Below are positions 8,690-20,804 of a DNA stretch of 64,000 nucleotides, piece by piece. Within the stretch, counting starts at the first letter, position 1, and each line of letters begins with the position of its first letter. The notes beneath the pieces are model-generated. The model saw only the letters and a program-made list of their open reading frames with translations, had not been told where the DNA came from and searched no databases. A program made the translations under genes and the position numbers. This DNA comes from Liolophura sinensis (Eukaryota > Mollusca > Polyplacophora > Chitonida > Chitonidae). The stretch is from contig NC_088297.1 of assembly GCF_032854445.1 (NCBI RefSeq), positions 7,025,740 to 7,089,739 on the forward strand, read 5' to 3'.

Positions 8690-11080
8690 CTTATGGCTTC
8701 AAATATTTACCAGTGTCCTAAATGTCATTTGAAGAAGTTTTCATACAAAAAAACTGCTGCAACATCTGCAACTGTATAATGAATGTGAACCAAACTTTAG
8801 AGTAACTTGTGGAATAAGTGGGTGCCCCAGACAGTACTCTAAAACAAGGTTACTGAAAGCATATATTCTTTGCAAGCACAGGACAAGTATAAGAAATGAC
8901 AATTATACAAGTGACCCAGACATATGTGACTGTGACAGTGACCATGTACACGTTTTTGGAGATGACATGCCATCATCTGAAACAAGGTGTAATGAATTGA
9001 TTGATCATTTCAGACTGTATATTGATTTATTCTGCCTCAAATTACCAGAGAAACATGTTCTCCCAAGGGTTGTCCCGATTACTGAAATTGATGATGTGAA
9101 AGATCCCTTTGGGTATTTCCACGAACAATACAGTGAGATGCTGAAAAGTTGCCTGTGAGGTACAAATATTGAGATAGAAAGTTTCCAAAACCTCACTTCT
9201 TTTTTTGATGAAAAATCTTTGTTAGACAAGAGTTTTGAGGAAGTGGGTACAGAATTCCAGTTTGAGAAATATTGCAAGAAGGAATTAGGCCTAATTGAAC
9301 CAGTTGAATATATTCTTGGATAATATAACAAGGGAAATAAAGAGACCTTTCAGTTTATTCACATTTTACAAGTGCTTCATTTTTGGCAAAAAAATCAGTC
9401 AAAGAAGTGAAACACCAGATTGAATTATTACAGATCTTATAACTGGAGCCATTTGTGAAAACACCCATTTTTATCCCCATCTGATCAGCATTTAAGAATT
9501 CATCTTTATAATGACGAATTTGAAGTTGTCAACCCACTTGGTTCAAAGAAATCACTCCACAAAGTGTCTGGATTTTACTTTGTACTTGGAAATATTTTAC
9601 CTAAGTACAGGTCACAGTTGAAGAACATTCATGTTGCAGTTCTTGTCTGCTGTAAGCTTGTGTAGAAATGTGGCTTTGATGCCAACCTGAAAACCACTGA
9701 TTACAGATTTACAGACTTTACCCCTGCAAGGAATTGACATAATAATAGATCTATTGCAGCGATATCATCAGACAATCTGTCAGTGCAGTCATTGACTGTT
9801 TTTTTTTTTTTTGGCTGTTTCTGTAATGGATGGATTTGCAGATATTGTTTGTGTCATTACCAAGACATGCCAGAAAAGCTAGAGGAGGAATCATGTGTTC
9901 TTCGTCCTTTAGAAATTCATGAAGCTAACACTTCAACTGTATTAACGAAAATCCCTGTGACAAGTCTTTGTATGGTGTGAATGGAAAACGTCCTTTCAGT
10001 GAGTTGCCAAATTTTGAGGTTACAAAGTCCTTCCCACCAGATGCCATGCACGATTATTTTGAAGGTGTGGCGCCACATGTTTTTAAACTAATTAAAGTTT
10101 TATCCATTACCAATTATAACACTTCAACAACTACATAATGAACTGGATCAAATCTCTTTTGGTAAAAATGATAGGAGCAGGAAGCCAGTATCAATATCAA
10201 CCAGAGTACTGCAAGAGGGAAATGTTGCTGTTAAAGCTATAGAAAAGTGGATATTGCTACATGTACTTCCATTTGTAATTGCTAGTCGAGCCTGAGAAAA
10301 CAGTGATCATTGGAAATTTATACCTTATACTAAGAGAGATAGGAGATGTAATTTTGCCACCCCCATAAAGGAAAGTTGGATCAGTTACCTGGAATGGACA
10401 ATAACTCAGTTTTTGTTCAAAAGAGTTTTCCTGGACAGTTTCACTGCAAAGTTTCATTTTCTTCTTCGTTATTCGAGACTAATTTCTGAATTTGGACCCC
10501 CTTCAATCACACTTTTGCATAAGATTTGAGGCCAAACACCTTTACTTCAAGAAGATGGCGCCTGTAATGAACAATATTAAAGATATTTGCTATTCCCTTG
10601 CCAAACAATTCTAGTTGCACCAGTGCTGGGCATGGCAAACAAACAGAGAAATTAGTAGAGATGTGTCATTTTACACCAGTGCACCTGTCACTTTTAAGAC
10701 AATACCAAGTGAGGTGCAGGTCGTTTTGTCCTGCAGACTGTTTTTTACCAGAACACAAAGAAAATGTATGGAAAACAAAGAAAATCATTGTTGACAATGT
10801 GAAATATGCATGTGGAGATTTTTTATCCTGGATTTACTTCATGAAGAAGATATACCTCAGTTTATCAAGGCTTGACACATTCGGAAATACTGGTTATTCT
10901 GGCAGATTTGTGAACAACTGTACAAAACTTTGAATTTTAATAATGGCTTACATGGTCACAGTTTGAACACCCAGACTTGAATTGCCTTCAGACCAGGGGA
11001 GGAGGTTGACTTGCAGACTCTAGATTGTTATGCTGATGAACATGACAATTTACATGTGGCTCTTCATCATCATGGTCATC
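8690..11080 (+). pseudogene. Decayed zinc-finger / transposase-like gene in SAMD3-like intron 1
   Basis: Many frameshifts and stops, but family-like segments follow each other on the plus strand. A C2H2 start is seen (YQCPKCHLKKFSYKK, near 8710), then LPEKHVLPRVVPITEID (about 9029), then LYNDEFEVVNPLGSKKS (9505) with KYRSQLKNIHVAVL (9604), and PPDAMHDYFEGV (about 10036). The D-x-MH-D-x2-x-G-V type motif and the 'EVVNPLGSK' block recall a widespread invertebrate transposase-like family, possibly of the CMC/KDZ kind; the assignment is tentative. It sits wholly inside intron 1 of the SAMD3-like gene in the same orientation and is dead. Confidence 0.5.
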
Positions 11081-11418
11081 TTGAATATAAGTATTTGACC
11101 AAATCTGTTTATAGCATATGCTGCAGGTGGGATACTTAATGTTTTTTCTCATTTTTTTAACCTGCCCATATCAAATTGTACTCCTGTAGTATGTCAACAA
11201 ATATAAATGGAAATTGTTTCAAGCTATGGGAAATATTCAAATTTTCATAAAATTGTTACAGTCTGGTAGATGTACATATTTAATAATGTGTAGTGTGATA
11301 GATTCCCTACTTTAACAACTGGTTTTGATAATCCCACAGGTACAGTATAGTTAAACCCCAGTACTGCTCCACGTTAATTTAGTATTGGTGAAATCATGTT
11401 TTCTTCTGTTTCTGACAG

Positions 11419-11563
11419 CTAACAGGATTGATGGTGCTACCTTCCTTGCATTGACTGAGTGCATGTGTGAAAGATTTTTTCCAACCATGAAGAAGCAGGC
11501 ATTGTTTTCAGCTGCCTTAGGAACACTGAGACAAATCCCTGTTAGTCCACCGGTAACTCCAAG
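11419..11563 (+). CDS. SAMD3-like gene, exon B (second half of SAM domain)
   Basis: Acceptor 'tctgacag' and donor AAG/GTATGT. Joined to exon A it reads through SFIANRIDGATFLALTE, the classic mid-SAM segment, and continues to FSAALGTLRQ. The length (145 nt) leaves two bases that are completed by exon C at 42375, on the other side of the 28-kb viral element. SAM domains mediate protein-protein association; the function of the SAMD3-like family is unknown to me. Confidence 0.65.
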
Positions 11564-13921
11564 GTATGTGACTTTTATTAAAAAATATGCCTATGTTTAA
11601 CTGAAAGCCGTTGTTGGTTGGGGGTAAATATTTCCCACTATTTCAGTTTTTCATGTTCTTTTACAGGTGGGGAGAGTTTATACTCTCATTCATATGTATC
11701 ACTTGTTTTGCTTGTTTATCTGTCTGAAATCTTGATCTAGGTTTCTGCAAGTTGTGTAGCTGGCTAATAGAAAATGAACTGTAGTTATGTACAGTCACAT
11801 TATTTTTCTTTTGTTGCTCAATTTTACAAAGTTATCTGCCCTTTATCGTTGAAAATCTGAGTGCTAGGGTGCGTGCATCTGGACACAGACCCCCATTACA
11901 ACTTCCTTTTTTTTGGGTATGGACGAATGTAATTCTGTGTATTTTAAGGTGTAAAGTCTTTTTTGCTGCCATCCTGCCGTTTTTGGTGTACAGGTGCATG
12001 CTTGGTATGAAAATGATGGAAATTGTCTCAGCTTTGGGCAGGTATGAGTTTTAATGAAAGTTTGAAATTTTGGGTGAGAGGACACAGGGGGAAAGGTGGT
12101 GATGAGCCTGTGAGTCCCCTTGACGTTGCTAGGCACCCCTCCCATCTGCCGGCATAGAAGGGTCAAGATTTTAACAGTCAACCTATGTCAAGATATTTAT
12201 GGCTTCTTTCTCACAGGCTGGGCCAGGTATTCACCAAAGTTTATTGGCCACGGATGGTTCGGGACTGAGGTACAGCGCTAAACGTTAACATTGTCGCTTA
12301 TGGAGAACAGGGTCTGTGGCCTGATCTGTCCACTTGTGCCAAAACACTTAATATGTCACTGTGTGCTCAGATTTCGCAGCAGCCTGATACTATTTGGTGG
12401 GTACATCTGTGATGTGGTTTGCATTGACATGGAACTTGATTGAGCAGTTTTAAAGATTTTCAATTCTATATTTTCCCCACATATCCATTGTGTCTAAAAA
12501 TCTGCTAAACCGCTCTGTGGTAAAGGATAGGACAGGTGTATGAGCAGCCTGGAACAGACACAGGCAACGTTTCATTGTGCCTGGTTTTTAAAAACTCTTT
12601 TGGGGCTGACATTGGATAAATAATGCAAAATTGGAGTGCTGCGAGTGAAATTGGAGTATGTGGCTGATAGATAGGGTGTGTAATTAAGGATGGTCAATAA
12701 TGCCTTGCATCACATATATGGGCCCAGCGTCACACAGGTGGATAAAAACACATCAGCAGATTAATTTACTTGGCCAGAGCAGTATAGAGGGCCAGTGTGT
12801 ATTTAATTTACAAACCAAGTCAGGTTCCTCCAATGTGTGCCACCACACACTAGGTAAATGTGCTTCAAATCATCCTGCAGGTCACAAAACATTAAAAACA
12901 GGCATCTCTGCTGGAACACTGTCTGCTGTTTTGGGCATAGACTTGAAGTGGACAAGGATAATTTTCCTCATTAAACTTAAAAATAAACCACTGTAGGCAT
13001 GTAGTTGTCATTGCATGTGTGTATTCGTTCCTCTGACAAGTTACTCACACATTACATACGGTGATGGGACAAAAATGATCAATTTCAAGAATCTAGCATA
13101 CATGTAAGTGTGATCTGTTGGAATATTGCCCTTGTGAAAAGGAGTCTCTGCCCCACCAGGTGTCTGTTTCTCCACCAGAACACAGCAGGCTGTTCCTGCG
13201 ACATCTCTAGCAGTTTTTGTTGTAGTATCTGGCCCAGTGTGAGTTCCACACTGTTTTTTTTTTATGTTTCCAATGTCCTCACACACAAGTTGAGAAAATA
13301 GACAGCTGCACATGGCTTTCACATCCTAGTTCAATACCTGTTGAGCTTTCTTCTTGGTTTCCCTCTTAACACCTTGTCCTGCAAACATGGCTTCAGTGAA
13401 CTTTACCTGCTTTATGCATATATTAAACTGGGATCTACCTAGGTGAGTGGGGTCTGCTAGCCGTTCAGCTTCCTCAAAGGCCTGCCTAATGGTATGCAGT
13501 CCTCCACTCCCTTGGCCGACCTAGTATCCCCGTCATTGGTCGGGTACTATGCCATGACACATTCCCCTACAGCACCTCCCCACCCCCACCCCCACCCCCG
13601 AAGAAAAGTCACAGGTTTGTCATATATGCATGGGCAGTTTAAATGTCCATTCCTCATGCCCACCCAGGAACACCCAGTGTGGAACCTGATTACGGATGTA
13701 ATTTCTCACTGATTATTTGAAGATTTCTGTGTTGTTACAGGTTAAAAAGTATAACTTTCCCCCCCTTTTTGGGTCCCTTCAACATATCCTGTGGGGGTTG
13801 CCTTGCTGACTGTCTGAATGACCAACGTGCATGTTCTGTGTGGCTTTCTGTGTGTAAGTGGCAAATTCATATTTCTCCCCTCTCTTTATCTCTTGTAGAT
13901 GAGAGTACACAGTGAGTAGTG
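11564..13921. other. SAMD3-like intron 2, left part
   Basis: Non-coding. Two blocks are duplicated right of the viral element: 11718-11880 matches 42162-42320, and 12233-12325 matches 42069-42160, both in direct orientation but in swapped order. A short C-rich tract (about 13582-13601) is present. Open frames here (12700-12996, 13041-13322, 13494-13712) show no motif. Confidence 0.5.
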
Positions 13922-14005
13922 AGTAGTATACAGAATAGGAGTTCTGGCACACCCTCCCCCTGGGGCCCTCCCCAGAACAAAATAGAGGCCCCAGCCCCCA
14001 ACGGA
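13922..14005 (-). repeat. Polinton left terminal repeat (one unit)
   Basis: The reverse complement reads 'ggggctgggggcctctattt', 'gttctggggagggccccagg' and 'ccagaactcctattctgtat' and matches the units at 29320-29486, 35880-36061 and 41810-42068. Confidence 0.8.
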
Positions 14006-14735
14006 GGGTCTGATGGCTATCAAAATTTTTCTTATTAGGTATACAGCGAATACAATGAATAATCATGGAATCTCCCACGATGGAAACGACCAGTCAGCCT
14101 ATTTGGGCGAAGTTAGTCGGCACGGTGCAAGACTTGCGAGGCTACAAAGAAGTCACCCACAGCATGGGTGGTGGTTAATTGGTAACAGGTTGAGCTATAA
14201 ACCAGGCCTTTTGCTGTTTTGGACCATGGGTTCGAACCCCACACCGGGCAGAATTTTTTTTTTACCCCCGCGCACCAGGCTAGCCAAACATCCGTCCAGT
14301 TGGACGGCAATCCAGCCAAACGGGGTATTTTTGACGGGTAAAATTTTGAATCAACAGCCCACAGACCAGTACACTGTTTCAAAGTGTATTAATATTATAT
14401 GTATGTATACTAGATTGTGAATATTTTTCTAACATGTATGTTTACAAAGTGTATTCATATATGTATTCAGATGACAGAAATGATGTTTGACATGCACTAC
14501 TGTGCCCAGAGTTAATTTCTCGACATAGATAGTAGATGTATTTGAATTGTTTCTTTTTTGTATTTTACAAAGTTTATTTCTACCTACTGTGACTTAGGTG
14601 CTCAAAACGTATGGTGCCACTACTCTTTTAGTGAGTGACAGTCACAGATTCAGTGGTGATAATTTTGCCTGTTCTCAGAGCGATGTATACTGTATTCTGA
14701 TTTCGTTCCGCTGCATGTGAAGTAGTGTAACAAGT
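14006..14735 (+). repeat. tRNA-derived insertion between left terminal repeat and first gene
   Basis: This block has no counterpart at the right end of the composite. It holds a pol III-like A box (gtggttaattggtaac, 14167) and B box (gggttcgaacccc, 14228), followed by a T run and CG-rich hairpins, suggesting a tRNA-derived SINE or other non-autonomous insertion. The A-to-B spacing is too long for a normal tRNA. Confidence 0.4.
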
Positions 14736-14760
14736 TCCCCCCGGGCACCTACCCAGAACA

Positions 14761-15424
14761 TCATTCGGAAAGAGCGTTTTTCAGCTCTAGTTTTCGGCCG
14801 CGATCTATAAGCTGTTTTTTCGTGCTTTCATCGATCTCTACGGCGAGACTTAGCGCGTATCTCCTGCTTCAGATCAGAGTAGTTCTTGAGCTCCTGAACG
14901 ACTTGCTTGAACTCTACGTCCAAAATATCACCATCAGATAATGCCGTAGATACCTGCGCACGGATGCTGTTAAGTTTAGCCTCAGCCAACAGCCGTATAT
15001 CGTTATGTTTCTTGGCCTTTGCGTGAAGTCGGCGGCTAAAGAATTTTCCGGCGATATTTAAGACACCGCAAGCTATGGCCGCAGCTTCCATGGCCAAGAC
15101 AGCAGGGGCTGCAATTATTGTTGTGAGTAGTCCCACGCCTGCAACCCCTAGTCCCAAACCGGCCGTAAGCATGGCCGAATCAAGGGCCTCGGCGGCTAAG
15201 ACACCGCGCCGGTACTTTTTGTACAGGGCCCGGCGGAGATCTCACTCAGATTCAAGCTGCCTCTGTATTTCGCTGATATACTGCAGGCGATGGGCGTGCG
15301 CCACGCCCTCCGGGGGGTTTTCAACCATCGGCGCGGTCGGGGTCAAGGGATGGTCATCCGTCGGCTCTTCATCCGTGATCTCTGGGTATAGTCGTCCCAT
15401 ATTATCCGTCCTACGAATCAACAA
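14761..15424 (-). pseudogene. Polinton hydrophobic Gly/Ala-rich protein, copy 1 (broken)
   Basis: A conserved hydrophobic segment (LTAGLGLGVAGVGLLTTIIA) is followed by a basic helix (RRLHAKAKKHND) and an acidic helical tail. The Pro-rich N-terminal part starts at about 15424 or 15402. Compared with the second copy (41024-41747), this one has a TGA at 15240-15242 in place of a Gln codon and a 14-bp deletion near 14843 that shifts the C-terminus. The same protein type recurs in predicted Polinton genes of cnidarians and molluscs; its function is unknown. A membrane-active or virion role is possible because of the Gly-rich hydrophobic stretch. Confidence 0.6.
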
Positions 15425-16247
15425 CGTCGGTAAGCTCTAAATCGTCATCGGGAATACTAACACGAAAGCTTATAAGTTTTATACCGGACTCTAAATAGAT
15501 GTAATCGAGTTTGGCATCGCTCCCTACAAAGACCCGTATATCCTCGAGAGAGCTCCGGATGACTGGGTCGCCCTGGGCCGGTAATTTGATCATAAGTCTG
15601 AGCTCTTTTCTGTTGTGCTGTGCAGGCCACTTTAGTCTCACACAGGTAATCAAGGAGGCACGGCGCTGAGAGGCCGCGCCAAGTATGATGTTGAAGATAA
15701 GTATAGATCCAGGGTTTATTTCTATCATGGACAAAGATATACTTGTTTGCCCTATAAGAAGTGCGGAATCTACACCTTCGCCCGCAGATAGTGCTAAGCC
15801 ACCTCTTACACCCTTAGGTAGATAACACTTGCTGACTGGTACCCACGACACGAAAGAGGTTCCGGAGTTGAAAACTTTTTTCACCTTGCTTATATCAGCC
15901 TGGACCGTCATCCGGGTCACCTTCACATCTATAAACCAATCGGGGTAGCGAGCTCTGGCAAGAACAAAGCGGTCTTCAAAGCAAATTAAAGAGAGTTTTT
16001 GTTCTTCAATCACCTCAGAAGGCGACCTGCGATCTTGCTGTACTTGAAGGGAAGCAAACGTGGCAGGTTCTGCTTGCCCCCCCCCCCCCCCCCCCCCGTT
16101 ATCTTTTTGCGGCTGTACTTGCCACTTTGAAACTGGAAGGCGTAGATTTTACCTTCCTGGCCTTGAAGTTCGAACTCCGACACATCTGCCAAGTCGCTTA
16201 AAGACAGGCACGCAGACCTGGGACCGGCTGCGTCCGCCATACTCATT
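15411..16247 (-). pseudogene. Polinton uncharacterised structural-type protein, copy 1 (frameshifted at C tract)
   Basis: The N-terminal part (16247-16098) contains DVSEFELQGQEGKIYAFQF; the C-terminal part (16013-15411) is 200 residues of alternating beta-like sequence with SISLSMIEINPGSILIF. A run of 21 C (16077-16097; a run of only 7 G in the other copy) separates them and breaks the frame. The start codon overlaps the stop of the preceding gene as ATGA (about 16244-16247), a compact coding arrangement kept in the second copy (40203). I do not recognise the family. The beta-rich look fits a minor capsid or spike-like component, but that is inference. Confidence 0.55.
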
Positions 16248-16901
16248 GTATTTCTAGGGTAGCACTGAGGTACTCTACATTAATATACTTGCCGTTTTTG
16301 TCAAAAAGTGCCACGGTCAAGTGCGTTATATAGTCGGCACGCAAGGCTTTGTACTGTGGGTTGGTAAATGAAACCGTCTTCCCGCAGTTTATCCCTTCAC
16401 CAGTCACGGCGATGGCCTGAAGTAGTGTTGAACCGCCACCGAAATCTGAGGTTATTCTCACGTTTTCTGAGGTGCTCAATTCATCCAAATGCACGAAGAC
16501 TTCTTTGTGTGTGACCAAGTTAGGTAGATTTTCACCCTCCATAGTCCCCCCTATGGGCGCAATCCCGACAGACAACCCTAAGATAGGGGCAAGCTCTTGG
16601 AGTATTATGAAGACATTTCTAGGGAGGGTAAGGACTAAGCGGCCCGTTGCTTCATTCAATCCCAGAGAAATCCCATGAGGGCGGAATATGTCCTTGTCCA
16701 GCGTACAGACATTGTCGTAGCCCGTCGGCATTTCAACACGTTTGCCCTCAAGCAAGAAGCCCACTCGGTGGGGATAATCACCCAGGCTGGGTAGAATGTT
16801 ATCTCGTGAAGGGCGGTTTTAAGGCGGCCTTCGAGGTTGTTAAGGGCATGAGGCAGCGTGTGCTGTGCCCCATTTAGAATGTCAGTCAATGTGATGAACA
16901 T
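16243..16901 (-). pseudogene. Polinton uncharacterised beta-rich protein, copy 1 (frameshifted)
   Basis: The start is FITLTDILNGAQHTLPHAL (ATG at 16901); the main body (16764-16243) is 173 residues with EVFVHLDELSTSENVRI and YITHLTVALFDKNGKY. The two parts are out of frame by one base near 16765. The second copy (39550-40206) has a TGA at the same place instead, so the two breaks are independent. It is divergent from the gene starting at 16912, with only 10 bp between start codons. A structural (penton-like or minor capsid) role is plausible from position and composition but not shown. Confidence 0.55.
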
Positions 16902-16911
16902 TTTAGCCACG

Positions 16912-18186
16912 ATGAACAGCGAGGCTTACAGGTTCAATAGAGAGGCCACATACAAGGCCGGGGCATTTCATAGTATCCAAACCCATGCAAAGCAGCTCAA
17001 GCGATTTGACATCTACATCGATAAGAAGAAGGCCTTTCTAGTCCAGTTCACAGATGTGTTGGCCAAGTACCGGCTTAAAAAAATAACCAGCAATGACATT
17101 GTTTGGTCCTGGAACACCAATCCTATGCAATTCTGGCAGAACCAAGTGAACTTTGCGGTCTGGTGCGCAACCACGGGCTGCGGCGTCTCTGTAAAAGACC
17201 ATCTTCTCGCCCCCGACAAACAAATAAGGGCCCTGTACACGTTCCATGTGTATTACCAAGTTAGGCGGATCTTGGAAGAGATCCAGCCCCCCCCCCCCCC
17301 CCCCTGCCGTAAGACAGAGCGTGGACGACATTAGAAACCCCTACGACAAGAGGGCCTATGAGGGGATTTGTAGGGAGTTCCACCTAGATGCGCACACAGA
17401 CTGGAGGCGCCGGTGAATCACGGCCTCGGAGTGGCATATTACTATGTCACGAGAACGGGCTACAGCCCGATTGGCGATGGGACCTTCGATCCCATGAGCA
17501 GGATGTCGTTCTCTAGAAAGCCTACAGCGCTCCACATTGACTACATCGAGCAGGACGCCGAGGAGGCTTGGGCGTCGTTCACTGTCGACACATCCCAAGG
17601 ATTCACGCAGCCGAGTGTAGAGCGCCTAAACGATTCCATCCGGACATACGTGTGGGCTATTCTAGGCGCCCACACGCAAACAAGGGCGCATATTCTAGGC
17701 ACGGGCACGGCCTTCGACGCGCAAAAACAGTTTGCCGCGAACGTTGAAGACGCCATTTCCTCTCCGATCGACCTTCCGTCTGCTATCAAACGTTACCAGG
17801 ACGTGCTACAGTATACCGGGAGCGCTGTAGACTTTGTGTATGGCATAGGCCTATATATGGCCCCCAGCGACATGCTTCTGCAGATGGGCCATGTGGCGAA
17901 CTACAACAACAAAATCGTCGAGGCCACAGAGGACCAGAAGCTAGGCGCCAATGAGGGTGTGAACGCTAAAGTGCTGCCCACTTTGCACACGCGCGCACCG
18001 TCTTACGGGATCGTTGAGCCACAAGAAAGCGTCACACGACCCACCGCGCGCGTTCAGCATGTTGCTGCCGCCGGAGGCAAACAAGAACCCCTATTTCCAA
18101 AACAAAAGAATCACGATGCAGAGAAGACAGCCATCGTCGTCGCTGAGGTTGGTATCGGCTTACTGCTGCTGTGGACTATGCGTTAA
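16912..18186 (+). pseudogene. Polinton large uncharacterised protein with C-terminal membrane segment, copy 1 (broken)
   Basis: It starts MNSEAYRFNREATYKAG and runs through NPMQFWQNQVNFAVWCATT to about 17286, where a run of 18 C (17287-17304) breaks the frame; a 4-bp loss near 17413 breaks it again. The rest (17413-18186, 257 residues) is open and includes VERLNDSIRTYVWAILGAH and a final hydrophobic helix TAIVVAEVGIGLLLLW. The stop overlaps the end of the convergent membrane-protein gene by 27 bp, as in the second copy. The length of about 430 residues and the late-gene neighbourhood fit a virion component. The family is not recognised. Confidence 0.55.
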
Positions 18187-19472
18187 ATACTTGCGAACGG
18201 CCACGAGCATTAGGCCACCTACTGCGACGACTAGAGCCCAGACATTATCGGCCAGCCACCCAGCCACTTTCCCGAAAAGGTTCAGTAGCCAGGACACGAT
18301 GCTGCCAATAATGCCCGGAATCGCAGCGGCAGCCTTCCCATCCAGCTTGCAAAGGGCGCGCGCCAGGGACTGGAGATGCTTTTTCACCCATTCTTTAAGA
18401 CCACGCCCGTCGGATGGAGGTGGTGTTGGCTGGATGCCCCCAACGGACCCGGCAGTCAGCGCCAACTTTATCGCTAGCCCCAGTGTCGAGATTGCCATCC
18501 CAATTGCCGTGAGAATGGAGACCACGGTTATTCCCTGCTCCCGGAAGAGGGTGCGGACGCACTCGGCCAGAGTGGTATCCTTGTGTAGGATGCGATCGAC
18601 CGTCTGCTTGATGCGATGTATTTGCGTGCGCAGGGCTTCGGCCGTTAAAGAGGCTGCTTCGAGCCGGGCCACCCTCTCGTCCTCGAAATTCCTTATCCGG
18701 TCTTCGATCCGGCTGCGTCAGAATTCATCAGGGGCCTCCCCCAACTTCCGTTTTTCTTTTGTGATGTCCTTATCTAATTTTGACAGCTTGGCGAGGTTAT
18801 TCGCGTGTTCGCCTTCCGAGGTCTGCAGTGCCTTGTCAAGCCCCAGAAGTTCTCGCATGGGAAGGGGAGGGTTGTTTATCGTTTCAAGAGCCCGCCCGAC
18901 CTCACTATCCGTCAAGCTTGTTTCCAGTGTGTGGACAGCATCAGCGGCCTTTTTCTCTGGTTGGCTTAAATCCTCCAGCTCCATGGTATCTGCCTCACCT
19001 GCCGCTGCACCGAGTTCTGAACTCGCTGTCTCCAGGGCTGCGACTGCTGCCGGATGCAACGATGTCTGTTCTTTTCTTTTCCAGTCTATAAAGCCCAGCC
19101 CCCCTTCCCCCCTAACAACTTTAACCCCTCCTTTATTGGCGACTGTTGAGAGGGCTAGCGGTTCACCCATTCGTTTGTTGATGATGTCCAGTGTGGGGTG
19201 GGCCGCGAGTCGCAGACGCCCTTGGACAACCTTAAACTTCGTGTAATCGCGAAAGAGGGGGGGGTAAGGCTGGGATCCACCTTCGCCAAAGTATCGTAAT
19301 AATCATTCACGGCGGCCTGCGTCAGCTCTTGTTGAAGGTTTTTGGCGGCCGCACCCCGGCTTTGTTGCTCGGGAACATCATCACCTGCAAGGAGAGAGGT
19401 CTGTTTGTCGTCGATGTTGATGTCCTCTTGGGCGTCGTCGAACGCCGTATTATCAAAGTCGAAGTCTGCCAT
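18160..19472 (-). pseudogene. Polinton coiled-coil / multi-pass membrane protein, copy 1 (broken)
   Basis: The N-terminus is acidic (MADFDFDNTAFDDAQEDIN), the middle is helical with IDWKRKEQTSLHPAAVAAL, and the C-terminal third holds at least three hydrophobic segments (ITVVSILTAIGMAISTLG; AAAIPGIIGSIVSWLLNLF; VWALVVAVGGLMLVAV). A run of 7 or more G near 19258 shifts the frame and a TGA at about 18718-18720 interrupts it; the second copy lacks this TGA. This Gly/Ile-rich membrane protein type recurs in predicted Polinton genes of marine invertebrates. It may insert in or deform membranes during entry or assembly, which is inference. Confidence 0.6.
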
Positions 19473-19516
19473 AATCCTCGTATTGAACATTGCAAGGTAT
19501 ACCTTCAATACACACA
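19473..19516. promoter_or_regulatory. Bidirectional intergenic region with near-palindrome (copy 1)
   Basis: Only 44 bp separate the divergent starts of the membrane-protein gene (19472) and the capsid gene (19517). It contains attg-c-aaggtataccttcaat, which is a perfect 20-bp palindrome in the second copy (36934-36953) apart from one inserted base here. The position and symmetry suggest a shared late-promoter operator. Confidence 0.5.
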
Positions 19517-20804
19517 ATGGATGCATACGGACGCAGGCTAAACCCTTTCAGAACACTCCGTAAGCCTCGGGGGGTACAAGGTGTACGGCAGTCCTTGGTC
19601 GTCACCAACAACCCGAGTACGATCGACCAGAATCAACAACTCTTGGTCCGCTTCCCCAACCTCGGCCCAATTGACGTCATTGTGCCCGGTACCGTGCGCT
19701 TGGCCTTCTCGATCACGATCAATTTATCCGACCCGAACGCCACAGTGGTCGGGAATCTCGGACGCGCAGTAGTCAAGAAAACCACGATCAGATTCAGCGG
19801 GAATGAGGTAATGTCCATCGACGACTCTGATGTGTTTCATTGCTACGGCGACTTATGGCTGACCTAAAACGAACGGCGGAATGCGGCCTACCAAGGCATC
19901 GCCAGCGAAAACATGCTTAAACTTCGAGTCGAAGCGGAGGACGCAAGTGACGACGATATTGGAGAAAAAGCCATCGCTCGCGCCTTTGGCAGCCGGCTTC
20001 ACATCCCGCTAGACTTTGAGCTTCTGAATAGCCACATGCCATTCTACCAGAGTGCCTTGGCCGACCGACTGGAGTACGAACTGACGTTCAACGATTACGG
20101 TCGGGTCATCCAGGCAACAGACGATGCCGACGCGACTTACACCATCAACAACATCAGCCTGGAGTTCGATATAGTCACCGAAGAGGAGCTCGCTAGACAG
20201 ATCCGGCACCCAGTTTGCCGGGGGCGTCTCCATTCTGTATGATCGCGTCCTCCGCCACCGAAAGTTTGTGAAGGACAAGTCTGATACTCTCTGGAACATA
20301 AACCTGAACACGCCCGCGAGAGCAATGAAGGGCATCCTCATGCTGTTCGAGACTAAAGGAACCCCGTGGAAGAGGAGGTCGGAATCCTTCTACAACCCGA
20401 AGATCACCAAAGTAGAAGTCACAATAGAAGGGGTCCCCAATCAGCTGTACAGCCAGGGCATGCGGGCGTATCAGCAGTGGGGCGAGGTCCAGAGGTTCTT
20501 CGCCAGCTCACCCCTACGAAAGCGGGACCCTGAGGTGGCCAGGGTCGTTAAAGACATAGGCCTGGCAGACGTCTCCCTGGAAGAGTTCTTGACGCACAAG
20601 CACGCGTTCTGGCTTGACCTTCGGTCAAACGACGATGACGAGCTGCATGGCAGTGGGAGGCGCGTTCAGAACGCCAGCGAGGGGATTACGGTACAGGTGA
20701 CAAAAGAGAGAGAGGAGCCTGGCGTGTTGAACGTATATCTCTATATGATCATGGACGCAAAGCTGCACATCCAGAATGGTAGATTCGTTAGCGCGCTTTA
20801 TTGA
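19517..20804 (+). pseudogene. MCP: Polinton major capsid protein (double jelly-roll), copy 1 (broken)
   Basis: It starts MDAYGRRLNPF and runs about 430 residues, with landmarks NNPSTIDQNQQLLVRF, PGTVRLAFSITI, FGSRLHIPLDFELL, PFYQSALADRLEYELTF, TLWNINLNTPARAMKGI, KVEVTIEGVPNQLY, HGSGRR and YLYMIMDAKLHIQNG. I recognise this as the Polinton/adintovirus hexon-like double-jelly-roll capsid protein. Breaks: an in-frame TAA at about 19865 and a frameshift at about 20200. The 3' end overlaps the ATPase start (20776) by 29 bp in another frame. The start was chosen because it directly follows the palindrome and gives the conserved N-terminus. Confidence 0.8.

Noticed and set aside
13494-13712. Pro/His-rich open frame
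   Set aside because: It comes from a short CCCCA tract in intronic sequence; no splice or family support.
14148-14260. tRNA gene
   Set aside because: A and B boxes exist, but the spacing is too long and no cloverleaf with acceptor stem is seen. It is best read as a tRNA-derived repeat.
18014-19246. 410-residue open frame on the plus strand
   Set aside because: It is antisense to the conserved membrane-protein gene, Ser/Arg/Pro-rich from complementary codons, and has no motif. The minus-strand gene is supported by the second copy.
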